Assembly: GCA_965230265.1 (NCBI GenBank)
Contig: OZ245999.1
Location: forward strand, 2,604,001-2,668,000
DNA: 64,000 bases
Direction: 5' to 3'
Origin: JAJFKX01 sp965230265
GTDB lineage: Bacteria > Pseudomonadota > Gammaproteobacteria > Xanthomonadales > Wenzhouxiangellaceae
Each line of letters starts with the position of its first letter. Positions within the stretch are counted from its first letter, which is position 1. The notes beneath the pieces are model-generated. The model was not told the DNA's origin. It saw nothing but the letters and a program-made list of their open reading frames with translations, and did no database searches. This document shows, in pieces, positions 52,684-61,767 of the stretch. Position numbers and translations under genes: made by a program.

Positions 52684-52920
52684 ATTGTTCTCCCAAGTCA
52701 ATAATCATTCTTATTTGGCCATGCTGGAGATGGCTTAGAAAAGCATACACTAAAATGTTGGTACATTTTCCAAACGCTGGCTTAACATTGACAAAGCATC
52801 AGACGCAATTGGCCAGCTCGCTGATTTTGACAAAAAAAAGGAGTAATATTGATCAAAAATCACTATTAAAGTCGAGTCATAGAATGGACTAGATAGTCAT
52901 ACATAAACTGGGGAATAACC

Positions 52921-54045
52921 ATGAGACAAAGTCTTTTTCAGCGAATTTTAAACAATGCTTTTACGCGTGCAGGCATCGCCATGGAGTTTGTGATGCCCGA
53001 TGGGCAGCGACTATTGGCGGGAACCAATGCGCCTGTAGCAACCATTACTGCACATACTGAGCAAGCGAAAAAGCAGCTGTTAAGCATGAATGAAAACGCT
53101 ATCGTGGAAGCCTATTTACAAGGTGATATTGACATGGAAGGTGATATGCAAAGCGTGCTGGGTATCCGCAAAGTGCTCAAATCACGCCATGGTCTGGGTT
53201 GGTTAAAACGGTTTGCCATTCCGGCTTTTTTTGGCCAGGTGCGTACCAACAAAATGGCGATTGATAAACATTATGAATTAGACCCGGCATTTTATCTGTC
53301 TTTCCTGGACGCCAAATGGCCCGCCTATACTCAGGGTATTTACCTTAAACAAAACGACAGCCTGGCCGAAGCAACCGAGCGAAAACTGGAATTTGCCACC
53401 CAGGCCTGCCATCTGGATTCAGGCAAGCATGTACTGGAAGTTGGGCCTGGCTGGGGTGCCTTTACTAAATATCTGTTGCCCAAAGGTGTGGATATCACCG
53501 CATTAACCATCTCAGACCAATCCAAAGCCTACCTGGAAGAAGCCTTTCCGTCTCAACAACTGCAGGTTTTGAACCAGGATTTTCTGGCATACAAACCAGC
53601 CAAAAAATTTGATGCCATCAGCATCATGGGCGTGATGGAACATCTGCCGCAGTATCGTTGGGTGTGTCAACAGTTGAAGGCTTTGCTGAAGCCAGGTGGT
53701 TTCGCTTATCTGGATGCCAGTGCTTCAACCAAAAAATACGCCATGTCAAAATTTATATACAAACATATTTTCCCTTTGAATCACTCATTTTTGCATCTAA
53801 AAGGTTTTTTAAAAGCCGCCAAACAGGAAGGCCTGAACATTGTTTCCGTACATGACGATAGCAAAAGCTATCAATATACTATCGAAACCTGGGCGAAAAA
53901 CCTGGAGGCTAGTCGACAACGTTTGGTTGAACAGTTTGGCGAATATCATTTCCGCCGCTTCCGCTTGTATTTGTGGGGTTCTGCGCAGGCTTTTGACGAT
54001 GATGTTTTGCAATGTCATCGAGTGGTATTGCAAGCGCCTGCTTGA
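52921..54045 (+). CDS. Cyclopropane-fatty-acyl-phospholipid synthase family methyltransferase
   Basis: A 374-residue SAM-dependent methyltransferase of the CFA synthase family. The N-terminal lipid domain is followed by HYELDPAFYLSFLDAKWPAY, the SAM site HVLEVGPGWGAFTKYL and the acidic turn TALTISDQSKAYLEEAF, and then DAISIMGVMEHLPQYRWV. Such enzymes add a methylene across double bonds of membrane lipids. The YYDIS-like signature of E. coli Cfa (FY-x-x-x-L) is kept as FYLSFLDAKWPAYTQGIY, but the bicarbonate-binding residues cannot be judged, so another lipid methylation is possible. It diverges from the triple-repeat gene. Confidence 0.82.
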   Translation: MRQSLFQRILNNAFTRAGIAMEFVMPDGQRLLAGTNAPVATITAHTEQAKKQLLSMNENAIVEAYLQGDIDMEGDMQSVLGIRKVLKSRHGLGWLKRFAIPAFFGQVRTNKMAIDKHYELDPAFYLSFLDAKWPAYTQGIYLKQNDSLAEATERKLEFATQACHLDSGKHVLEVGPGWGAFTKYLLPKGVDITALTISDQSKAYLEEAFPSQQLQVLNQDFLAYKPAKKFDAISIMGVMEHLPQYRWVCQQLKALLKPGGFAYLDASASTKKYAMSKFIYKHIFPLNHSFLHLKGFLKAAKQEGLNIVSVHDDSKSYQYTIETWAKNLEASRQRLVEQFGEYHFRRFRLYLWGSAQAFDDDVLQCHRVVLQAPA

Positions 54046-54131
54046 TGTTGACTGTGGTTTGACCATAACCAACCAATATCACCCGGTCACCAGCGAACAG
54101 TCAGAAGACAGATTGCTAAACAGTAAACAGC

Positions 54132-55610
54132 TTAGTTTCGGGCAAGTGGTCTTTGGCTATGTACAGCGAGTGCTGTAAAGCCTTCATGTGCTTGTAAGCC
54201 ATCAACACGTGGGTCAACTGCCAGGAAAGCTAAAAATGGTTCTCCATTTTTAGCATAGGCTTCTTCAAAAGTTCTAATCGCCTGATCGTGTTGACCCAGC
54301 ATTGTCAACACAATACCCTTTTTTGAAAGGGCATCAGAAACATTCATTGCATTGTCATCAAGCCATGCAAGCGTCCATTCCCAATAGGCCGCTTCGCGTT
54401 TTTTTACCTCCACAGTTTCACGGATAGTATCAATTTCATGTTGCAAAGCGCCACGCAACGCCATCAACTGCAAACCAAACTCAGCTGCTTCCGCGTAATC
54501 ACCTTGGCTATGGTTAATATGGATAACGCAATCCAGCGCAAATTGTGATTGCATATTCAACTCCACGCTGGTTTTACACATCCGTTCGGCAGCATTCCAG
54601 TTACCGGCCTTGTAAAGTATCCAACCATAGTCTGCGTTCAATGTTGGTGAAAGCGGATACAGTTGATGTGCTTTGGCAATAGCTTGCAACGCTTTTTCGG
54701 TGTTGCCTGTAATCACATTCAGATAAGCACTTACCACAAGCGCACGAGGATCATCCGGTGCAACAGTAAGTGCTTTTTTGATGTGTGCTCGTGCCAAGGC
54801 ATGATCGCGCCAATAGTACAAAGCGATGCCCGCTTTCAGCACATGTGCAGCAACCAGATCTGGGTCGACCTGAATTGCTTTATCAACCAGCTTTTGTGCT
54901 TCGAGAATTTTATCCCAACCTTGTTTCCGCCTGCCAATATTGATTCGCCCCAGACTCACATAAGCCGGTGCCAGACTGGGATCTGCTTTCAATGCTGCTG
55001 TAAGTCGCAGCTCGGCTGTTTCTGTTTCACCTTGTGATAGAGCATAACGACCTTGTAGAAAATCCTCATACCCAGGTGATTCCAGGTAGGATTGCATTGC
55101 AAGTTGCTCATCTTCAGAGCCGAGGTTGCCCGATGACAACCAATAAGCAGTTATCACGACAATCAATGCTGTGAGGGTAAAAGCCACCGCCATAACAGGT
55201 TTTAAGTATGAACCAAACGCTACCACAGGCGTGGAGTGACCCATGGTGTGCTGCGTTGCATCAGAGAACTCTGCCATTTGCAAAAAACGATAACCATGGC
55301 GTGGTGCGGTTTCAATAAACGACGGGTTCGATGCGTCATCTTTTAGCGCCCGCCGGATAGAACGGATGGCTGTATTAAGGCTCGACTCAAAATCAACATG
55401 TCGACTCCCCCAAACCGCTTCAGCGATCTGATCACGGGAAACCAGTACACGATGATTTTGAACCAGCAGACCCAGTACCTGGCTGGCCCTGGCTGGAAGC
55501 GAAACACGCTCATCACCCCTATACAGTTGATGCAATTCAAGATCAAGCCGATATTCAGCAAAGATGGCCCATCTGTTTTTGCTGTGTAAGTGGTTGTTTT
55601 TAATAGCCAT
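54132..55610 (-). CDS. CadC-like membrane transcriptional regulator with TPR domain
   Basis: A 492-residue protein with an N-terminal OmpR/PhoB-type winged helix (residues about 15-115, with LPARASQVLGLLVQNHRVLV, AVWGSRHVDFESSLNTAIRS and ETAPRHGYRFL), one transmembrane helix (about 137-160) and a periplasmic part made of TPR repeats. This is the CadC/ToxR layout, which binds DNA while anchored in the membrane. It is transcribed divergently from the NHL-repeat lipoprotein gene with 132 bases between starts, so that gene is a likely target. The ligand is unknown. Confidence 0.87.
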   Translation of the reverse strand: MAIKNNHLHSKNRWAIFAEYRLDLELHQLYRGDERVSLPARASQVLGLLVQNHRVLVSRDQIAEAVWGSRHVDFESSLNTAIRSIRRALKDDASNPSFIETAPRHGYRFLQMAEFSDATQHTMGHSTPVVAFGSYLKPVMAVAFTLTALIVVITAYWLSSGNLGSEDEQLAMQSYLESPGYEDFLQGRYALSQGETETAELRLTAALKADPSLAPAYVSLGRINIGRRKQGWDKILEAQKLVDKAIQVDPDLVAAHVLKAGIALYYWRDHALARAHIKKALTVAPDDPRALVVSAYLNVITGNTEKALQAIAKAHQLYPLSPTLNADYGWILYKAGNWNAAERMCKTSVELNMQSQFALDCVIHINHSQGDYAEAAEFGLQLMALRGALQHEIDTIRETVEVKKREAAYWEWTLAWLDDNAMNVSDALSKKGIVLTMLGQHDQAIRTFEEAYAKNGEPFLAFLAVDPRVDGLQAHEGFTALAVHSQRPLARN

Positions 55611-55742
55611 CCGAAAAATTTAGATTAAATTCAGTTCAAATTCAGATTTCAGCGATTGAGCCTGCTTGAAGCATGAGTATATCTTTCAGATATCGATAAG
55701 ACATGTGACAAAGTGCATACGTGCTTTTAATGGAGAAGGCTC

Positions 55743-56768
55743 ATGAAATACACCTCTAACCAAAAACAGACCTCGTTCACCTCCTATTTTTGGATCCCAC
55801 TTATAGTGATGAGCGTACTCAACACTGCAGCCTGCTCAGACAGCACTCAATTACCATCTGTGGATGACACACGCCCCAGCCAAGACAGCAATATATTAAG
55901 CTCCACCGGCCTGATGTCTGATGGTCTACCGGTACCACCACACACAACCACAACAGTTGAGACCAGTATCGAGCTGATTTCTGATGGGCTTATCGGCGGC
56001 ATTACCATTGACCGAAACGGCAACATTTATACTTCGGATTTGGGCAGTCATATCTGGAAAATCACACCCGATGGTAAAGCTGTTTTGTTCAGCAATGAAT
56101 TTGATGACCCTTCTGGGAATCTGGCACTTGATAATGGTGAAGTGCTGCAAAGTGAATGGACCAACAATAGAATTTACAAGATATCTCCAGATGGAACGCG
56201 AACACTGTTTTCTGAAGCCAATCTCAATGGGCCGGTAGGTATTGTGCAACGACCTGACGGGGATTTTATTGTTGCTAACTCACGAGGGAAATTTCTAGCG
56301 AGAATACCGCAAAATGGAGGGGATGCTGAAGTTGTCTTACGTGATGAACGTATCACTCAACCCAATGGCGTTACCATTGATCCGGATGGCAATATTTACA
56401 TTGCCGACCTGGACAGCGGTAACGTTTTCAAATGGACACCCGAGGGCAAGTTAAGCAGCCTTGTCGAACTGCCTGGAAGAGGCAATGCACACAATGTTTA
56501 CGCCAACGGCATGCTGTATGTGAATAAAATCTGGGATCATGTCGTTTATGCTGTTAACCCTGAATCGGGAGCTTATGGAATCGTTTCAGGTACTGGACGA
56601 CCTGGATATAAAGACGGTATCACTGGCGTTGCATCAATTGAAGAACCCAATGCAATTGGTGTTACGCATGATGGGAAAGCCATCTATTTCAACACACATC
56701 GCGGCACCATGGGACGCAATCAGACAGCCCGGATAATCGTCCGCAAACTGCAGTTTGATAGACAGTGA
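55743..56768 (+). CDS. NHL-repeat / SMP-30-like lipoprotein
   Basis: A 341-residue exported protein, probably a lipoprotein (SVLNTAACSDST, weak lipobox). The mature part is a six-bladed beta-propeller with NHL-like repeats: GITIDRNGNIYTSDLGSHIW, PNGVTIDPDGNIYIADLDSG and PNAIGVTHDGKAIYFNTHRG. SMP-30/gluconolactonase and vitellogenin-like propellers have the same pattern, but metal-binding Glu/Asn residues could not be assigned, so binding or hydrolysis cannot be told apart. It diverges from the CadC-like gene and probably responds to it. Confidence 0.82.
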   Translation: MKYTSNQKQTSFTSYFWIPLIVMSVLNTAACSDSTQLPSVDDTRPSQDSNILSSTGLMSDGLPVPPHTTTTVETSIELISDGLIGGITIDRNGNIYTSDLGSHIWKITPDGKAVLFSNEFDDPSGNLALDNGEVLQSEWTNNRIYKISPDGTRTLFSEANLNGPVGIVQRPDGDFIVANSRGKFLARIPQNGGDAEVVLRDERITQPNGVTIDPDGNIYIADLDSGNVFKWTPEGKLSSLVELPGRGNAHNVYANGMLYVNKIWDHVVYAVNPESGAYGIVSGTGRPGYKDGITGVASIEEPNAIGVTHDGKAIYFNTHRGTMGRNQTARIIVRKLQFDRQ

Positions 56769-56903
56769 ATTTATCATTGACGTATTGCACAAGTGCTCTG
56801 GCAAATACTGTCCCCATTGATGTCTTTGGGGTTCAGCGCAAAACTTTAATGATTGGCAACAGCAACACTCAGCGCTGCGGGTATCAACAGTGAATGATGA
56901 GTT

Positions 56904-56933
56904 GACTCAGCCAGAATAATCACCGGCTGAGTC
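56904..56933. terminator. Bidirectional hairpin between convergent genes
   Basis: GACTCAGCC-n12-GGCTGAGTC forms a perfect nine-base stem between the NHL lipoprotein gene on the plus strand and the WFNP-module protein gene on the minus strand. It lies 15 bases from the stop at 56948, as expected for a minus-strand terminator. U-runs are weak on both strands. Confidence 0.55.
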
Positions 56934-56947
56934 TGACCGGTAACATT

Positions 56948-57910
56948 TTAATTGTTATCCATGGCCCGCATCTTTGCCATCAGCCTTTCTGCTACTTCAT
57001 GCATTTCTGGTGTGGCAGGCTTAATGACCTGCTCTTGAGGGATATCCAATGTCTCGAACAGTTGTGATGCCGCCGTCGGAATGGCGTTATTGCGATTGAT
57101 GGTAGCCCCAAAACGACCACCAAGGAAAAAACTGCCGCCGGAATCGGCAATGGCTGCAATCGGGTCATCTGCTATCACCGTCGTGCCACTCAAGCTCTCT
57201 TTATAGGCTCTGAACAACCAGAACTGATCTTGATCAGCAAACACATCCGGCACAAGAACACCTACATTACCGATACCAAAATCATCACCATTGACAGTAA
57301 AAAAGGCGGTAGCAATCTGGGTGTTACCGGTCAACAATATACCCGCTATAAATGGACTGCCATCGCTGGTCACACCGACACTGTCAAAGCGGATCAATTC
57401 AGTCTGAGGGTTGACTGTCCCATTGGGGCCAGGGAAAAATGCCGTCATTGCCCAGGTAGACAACATGTAATCAAGCACGCTACTGAATCTGAACAGGTTT
57501 CTGACGTAGGTTTCGGTCTGGCCTCTTAAAGTCACCTCTGCTGAGGTATTGCCATCCTCATTTTCGGTATTAAACACGATACGAATGGTATCACCGGCCG
57601 CATTGCCCTCATTCGGCACAAACGGACAGTCAAAGCAGGCACCGGTTTCAGGGGCTTGTAGCTCACCTTCAAAGACACTCATGCCATCTTCAATCGCCAC
57701 CTGATCTACCGAAATCGCCCACTGGTTATCACCATTCTGCTCAAAATCAAACAATGCAATACCGGTCACATCGGCCTGTCGGTTGACATTAAAACCACTG
57801 CCAGGCTGATCCGGATTGAAATACCAACCATCCAGAACATCCTGCGCCAAAGCCGCTGGAACCATAAACAGTATGGTGAGCAAAAAGACAATTAAACCTT
57901 TATTTTTCAT
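56948..57910 (-). CDS. Secreted protein of unknown function with WFNP-like module
   Basis: A 320-residue exported protein with a clean signal peptide (LIVFLLTILFMVPAALAQ). The mature part begins GWYFNPDQPGSGFNV, the same pattern as GSWFNPDTNGQGWVFDV in the serine hydrolase encoded next to it. Beta-rich, with a CFDC pair and many Asp/Gly turns, then FTVNGDDFGIGNVGVLVPDV and a helical C-terminal tail. It matches proteins commonly seen in Lysobacterales-like bacteria without known function. No catalytic residues were identified. Confidence 0.75.
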   Translation of the reverse strand: MKNKGLIVFLLTILFMVPAALAQDVLDGWYFNPDQPGSGFNVNRQADVTGIALFDFEQNGDNQWAISVDQVAIEDGMSVFEGELQAPETGACFDCPFVPNEGNAAGDTIRIVFNTENEDGNTSAEVTLRGQTETYVRNLFRFSSVLDYMLSTWAMTAFFPGPNGTVNPQTELIRFDSVGVTSDGSPFIAGILLTGNTQIATAFFTVNGDDFGIGNVGVLVPDVFADQDQFWLFRAYKESLSGTTVIADDPIAAIADSGGSFFLGGRFGATINRNNAIPTAASQLFETLDIPQEQVIKPATPEMHEVAERLMAKMRAMDNN

Positions 57911-58342
57911 AGCTATCCTTACAAAAGCTGCGTGTATTGCAGCAGCATTTTACTTAATTGATTGTTAATAAATGGTACCGGCACCATAACCCGAACCAGA
58001 GATCTACTGATAACCAATCAGTTAGTTCAAGTCGGCAAACCTGCCAATTGCTGAAGTCATTGCTGATATTTTATCACTGCCGTGGGGATTTCGGCACGGG
58101 TAAAACTAGGCAAATGATCAGTACCATACTTTCTACGCAAGAAAATGCCGGCAACGCCGACTATAGTGTGAAGTATCAGGCTGAAATTTTTATAAACGAC
58201 ACTGGCAGGCATCGCCTAATCATACATGCCAATAACGATTCTGTTGTGTCAGCTATATGACTGCGATCAAAGATCAGAACACGCTCGCAACACCGAGCGT
58301 GTAAAGTTTCACCAGATACAACTTGCCGCTCAAGTTCTCTTA
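57911..58342. other. 432-base intergenic region, no gene seen
   Basis: The region between the two WFNP-module genes. The 5' part carries the promoter of the 320-residue protein gene, the right end carries the terminator of the serine hydrolase gene. An open frame at 57958-58260 lacks an RBS and any family look and is judged spurious. No tRNA-like or other strong structure was noticed apart from the hairpin at 58279-58302. Confidence 0.6.
58279..58302 (-). terminator. Intrinsic terminator of the serine hydrolase gene
   Basis: ACACGCTCG-n6-CGAGCGTGT is a perfect nine-base stem, followed on the minus strand by a moderately T-rich TTCTGATCTTT. It starts 41 bases after the stop codon of the hydrolase gene, a typical terminator position. 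Confidence 0.65.
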
Positions 58343-60937
58343 TCAGTTGGTTGCCAAACTCCCGTCAGCTATCGCCTGGCATAAAGTGCTGGAAGTAATC
58401 CGTCTGATGGCAACAGTATCATCAGCAACCATGGGGTCATCAAAATCAAACGCGATTTGCCCATTGGAACAATCCGAAAAACTGACCGTCATGGTACCTA
58501 CTGCCTCACCCCGGTCAACCACAAAATTAGGGTTATTAAATACCCCGCCGGTTGGTGAGAAAACCTGCAATACAGCCGTATCGCCGGTGAAGTTGCCGCT
58601 GGCGGAAAACCAGCGTTGCTGGGTACTGCCAAAGCCATTATTGTCATTGGCCCCTGGCAGACCAGTATCAAAAGTAAACCAGGCTGAAGCCAGCAATTGT
58701 GTATTGGCATTATTCACTACATCAAATACCCAACCCTGACCATTGGTATCTGGATTGAACCAGGATCCGGCGATTCCAACATTAATTTCAAAATCCGATT
58801 CCAATGTTACCGATTCACCGGCGGGCCCGGCAGATAACAAACCTGCTTCGGCAAGGAAAATACCATCATCAGCAGCCAACGACACTGGCAAACCAAAATA
58901 GCCATCACCGATAACATTGACTTGTCCAGAGCCTTCTAACGGTCTTCTTATGGCCATGGTATCGACCAGATTAACGCTGGAAATGTTATTGACGTCATTA
59001 TCAGAAAAACCAGTATCAGTGACCGGTAAATCTTCTGTCCTTGAAATCAGTGTACTTTGGCCATCGGCAATAGCCTGGCATAAAGTACTGGACGTAATAC
59101 GCCGTATGCTGACCGTGTCATCGGCTATTGCCGGGTCGTTGAAATCGAAAGCGATCTGCCCATTAGAACAGCCAGAAAAACTCACCGTCATAGTGCCAAC
59201 TGCAGGGCCGCGGTTAACAGTAAAATCAGGGTCATTAAACACACCACCAGATGGTGAAAACACCTGCAATACAGCGGTATTGCCGGTAAAGTTGCCACTG
59301 GCGGAAAACCAGCGTTGCTGGGTACTGCCAAAACCATTGTTGTCATTGGCACCTGGCAAGCCGGTATCAAAGGTAAACCAGGCAGATGCCAATAATTGAG
59401 TGCCGGGGTTATCTACTACATCAAATACCCAGCCCTGACCATTGGTATCAGGGTTAAACCATGAACCGGCAATGCCAACATTGATATCAAAATCTGATTC
59501 TGGTGGCTCTGGGATAACAACATCAGCGACTGTCTCGACTATTCTTGAAGTCAATGACTGGACGATAAATTCATCAATATTGCCCGCAGGATTATTCGCC
59601 ATGGTGATTACCACTCGTGGGAATTCACCACTGTTTTCCAGCAGCCAGGCATGTGTCAATACGTGCAAACCACTCACACCTGATTCCAAACTGCCGCCTT
59701 TAAACCAAACCCGGTCCCAGACATTGCGGATACTCGGCTGTGCTGCCTGTGAGCCCATTGCTTCGTTGACCAACTCAAATGCACCATTGTTTCCCGATGT
59801 ACTGCGTAAGCCCGCCAAGGTATTGCAAATATCCAATGGACTGGCACGCCAGGTGCCTTCCGTTAATAACCGGGTATTAAAAAATGGTGCATTTAAAGGG
59901 AATGTGGGCCCCAGCGGTATAATTTGATTATTCAGAAACTGCTGTTGAAACGTTTCACTACCCAATACATAAGACTGTGCCTGAGGTAATGAAAAGCTAA
60001 ACAGCAAGTGAAACTGCTCACTGACACTAAGCAATGGCAGCAAAATGTCTGGATCGGCAACGCCATATTGCTGAATAATATCGCCAATCAATTCACGTCC
60101 AACAATTTGGTGCATATGATCAGTAGCTGTGTTATCACTGATCGCCATCATCAATGTTGACATTTGCTGCACAGTAAAGACTGTGCCCAGCGGTACTGTA
60201 TTAATTGCACCGCCCAGGGCCCGTTCGCTGGCGATCAGCGGAACTGAATCACTGCGGTCAAGTCTGCCTGCTGCAACATCATCGGCCACTCCACCCAATA
60301 CCCAGGTTTTGAAAATAGAACCCGTAGCACGCGGTATGCTGCTATTGCGCTCGCTGATTTCAACACATTGACCATTGTTATCGATGAACCCAACAAACAC
60401 ACTGTTTTCAGTCCCAACCGTTTGGAATTCATCAATGGCTTGATTTAATGTAAGGTTTTGATCATCCGGGAATTGTGCTGTTCCAAACTCCCCTGTGCCA
60501 AAAGCAGTGATTCGCTGTGAACCGGTAAACTCTGCCCTAAGTACGGTAAATAGAGGGTTACCAACGGGGTTCGGGCGGTTAAACAACACCGTCACCTCCA
60601 CTGGCGTTACTCCAATAACATCTGTGACGACGGCATTTGGGTATGCTGGGCGCAAAGTATTATTGATGGTGTCCTGCATGGCGGCAGCATCAAAGCTGCC
60701 ATCAAAATTGGCCTGCACTTCGGCAAGCGTTGTAAATTCATCCGCTGCTAGTTCAGATAATAACCACGCCAGTTGACTGGTTGCCGGACTGGCTGGCAGT
60801 TGAAACTCACCATTGACTAGCGGAAATAATGGCGCGATATTTGAATTACCAAAATCTTGTGCGTAAACCAGGTTACCCGTGGCACTAAATACCATTAAGC
60901 TACAGATTATGCGCAAAAAGCTTTTCATACCCATCAT
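58343..60937 (-). CDS. Secreted beta-lactamase-like serine hydrolase with two WFNP modules
   Basis: An 864-residue exported protein. Signal peptide (CSLMVFSATGNLVYA), an N-terminal region of about 150 residues, then a serine-hydrolase domain (about 160-470) with the class A beta-lactamase-type motifs S-x-x-K (SIFK, residues 207-210), SDN (267-269) and KGG (413-415). The C-terminus is two nearly identical modules of 147 residues joined by a 90-residue linker. They open with GSWFNPDTNGQGWVFDV and contain a WFTFDTGLPGANDNNG block. Substrate may be peptide or glycopeptide; a true lactamase is uncertain, because the domain is longer than usual. ATG at 60928 is an alternative start. Confidence 0.85.
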   Translation of the reverse strand: MMGMKSFLRIICSLMVFSATGNLVYAQDFGNSNIAPLFPLVNGEFQLPASPATSQLAWLLSELAADEFTTLAEVQANFDGSFDAAAMQDTINNTLRPAYPNAVVTDVIGVTPVEVTVLFNRPNPVGNPLFTVLRAEFTGSQRITAFGTGEFGTAQFPDDQNLTLNQAIDEFQTVGTENSVFVGFIDNNGQCVEISERNSSIPRATGSIFKTWVLGGVADDVAAGRLDRSDSVPLIASERALGGAINTVPLGTVFTVQQMSTLMMAISDNTATDHMHQIVGRELIGDIIQQYGVADPDILLPLLSVSEQFHLLFSFSLPQAQSYVLGSETFQQQFLNNQIIPLGPTFPLNAPFFNTRLLTEGTWRASPLDICNTLAGLRSTSGNNGAFELVNEAMGSQAAQPSIRNVWDRVWFKGGSLESGVSGLHVLTHAWLLENSGEFPRVVITMANNPAGNIDEFIVQSLTSRIVETVADVVIPEPPESDFDINVGIAGSWFNPDTNGQGWVFDVVDNPGTQLLASAWFTFDTGLPGANDNNGFGSTQQRWFSASGNFTGNTAVLQVFSPSGGVFNDPDFTVNRGPAVGTMTVSFSGCSNGQIAFDFNDPAIADDTVSIRRITSSTLCQAIADGQSTLISRTEDLPVTDTGFSDNDVNNISSVNLVDTMAIRRPLEGSGQVNVIGDGYFGLPVSLAADDGIFLAEAGLLSAGPAGESVTLESDFEINVGIAGSWFNPDTNGQGWVFDVVNNANTQLLASAWFTFDTGLPGANDNNGFGSTQQRWFSASGNFTGDTAVLQVFSPTGGVFNNPNFVVDRGEAVGTMTVSFSDCSNGQIAFDFDDPMVADDTVAIRRITSSTLCQAIADGSLATN
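58361..58801 (-). repeat. Direct repeat, copy 2 of the WFNP module
   Basis: A 441-base segment encoding the second C-terminal module of the serine hydrolase. It is highly similar in DNA to copy 1 at 59060-59500, 699 bases away, including long identical stretches such as the CCAGCGTTGCTGGGTACTGC motif near 58607-58626. This points to a recent internal duplication. Confidence 0.85.
59060..59500 (-). repeat. Direct repeat, copy 1 of the WFNP module
   Basis: The matching 441-base segment, encoding the first module, which follows the hydrolase domain. Differences between copies are mostly third-position changes, but some amino acids differ, so the copies have started to drift. Confidence 0.85.
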
Positions 60938-61194
60938 TCATTAATCCTATCAATCAATGACATATTGTTTATGTCTTAAACCAAAAAAAAGGCATTAGAA
61001 AGCATTAAATCTGAAAACCAGATTGGCTTTGGCCATGCCGCATACTTAGTTAATACGTGGTAACGCAAAAATCGTATCAACGGCTTTGCTCAGCATACCC
61101 CCAATTTCTTGTAGTAAACTATGGTGCAAATAATAATATTGTTCTACTTTGCTACCTATTAACAAGCCAACATGGCTGTTTACATACACGCCTG

Positions 61195-61767
61195 ATGATC
61201 ACAACTGAAGATACTACCGCTGAACTGACCATATTGCTTGGTGAATGGAAAGAGGGTAATCATCAGGCACACGATCAAATTGTCGAGTTGCTATATCACA
61301 ATTTGAAAGGCGTCGCGCGCGCTCTACTTGCCCGTCAAGGCTCTCAAACATGTATTCAACCAACAGTTTTAGTGCATGAAGCATATTTGAAAATGCACGC
61401 CTCTTACCATGTCAAATGGGAAGATCGACGGCATTATATGGCTGTTTGTGCCCGTGCGATGCGCCAAATACTTGTCGATCTTGGGCGCAAACAACGGGTT
61501 AAACGTAAGGCCGGGCAGCAAATTACCTTAACGGTTAATTTCGATGGTCAACAGCCAAATATCGTTGACATACTGGCTATTGACAGCGCTCTGAATGAAC
61601 TTGCCAAGCTCAATGAAACTCAAGCCAGAGTTGCCGAATTGCGTTATTTCGGTGGTTTAACCATTCCCGAGACCGCCTCAGCCATGCAACTATCAACTGC
61701 CACAATTAACCGACACTGGCGTGCTGCCCGAGCTTGTTTGCTGAATGAACTGTCACCAGCAACATGA
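61195..61767 (+). CDS. ECF-type RNA polymerase sigma factor (TIGR02999-like)
   Basis: A 190-residue sigma factor. Region 2 is in HDQIVELLYHNLKGVARALL and PTVLVHEAYLKMHASYHVKW, the MRQILVDLGRKQRVKRKAGQ segment is characteristic of this group, and region 4 reads LAKLNETQARVAELRYFGGL and TIPETASAMQLSTATINRHW. This subfamily is usually paired with a Ser/Thr kinase. The ATG at 61195 (MITTEDTTAELTILLGEWKE) is chosen as the family start; the frame is open further upstream to 61057. The stop overlaps the next gene by four bases. Confidence 0.88.
   Translation: MITTEDTTAELTILLGEWKEGNHQAHDQIVELLYHNLKGVARALLARQGSQTCIQPTVLVHEAYLKMHASYHVKWEDRRHYMAVCARAMRQILVDLGRKQRVKRKAGQQITLTVNFDGQQPNIVDILAIDSALNELAKLNETQARVAELRYFGGLTIPETASAMQLSTATINRHWRAARACLLNELSPAT

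Noticed and set aside
52849..52862. FNR-like site TTGATCAAAAATCA before the cyclopropane synthase-like gene
   Set aside because: The right half is shifted by one base relative to TTGAT-N4-ATCAA, so the dyad does not fit.
57958..58260. 100-residue plus-strand frame in the 432-base intergenic region
   Set aside because: No RBS, random-looking composition, and it lies in the promoter zone of a minus-strand gene.
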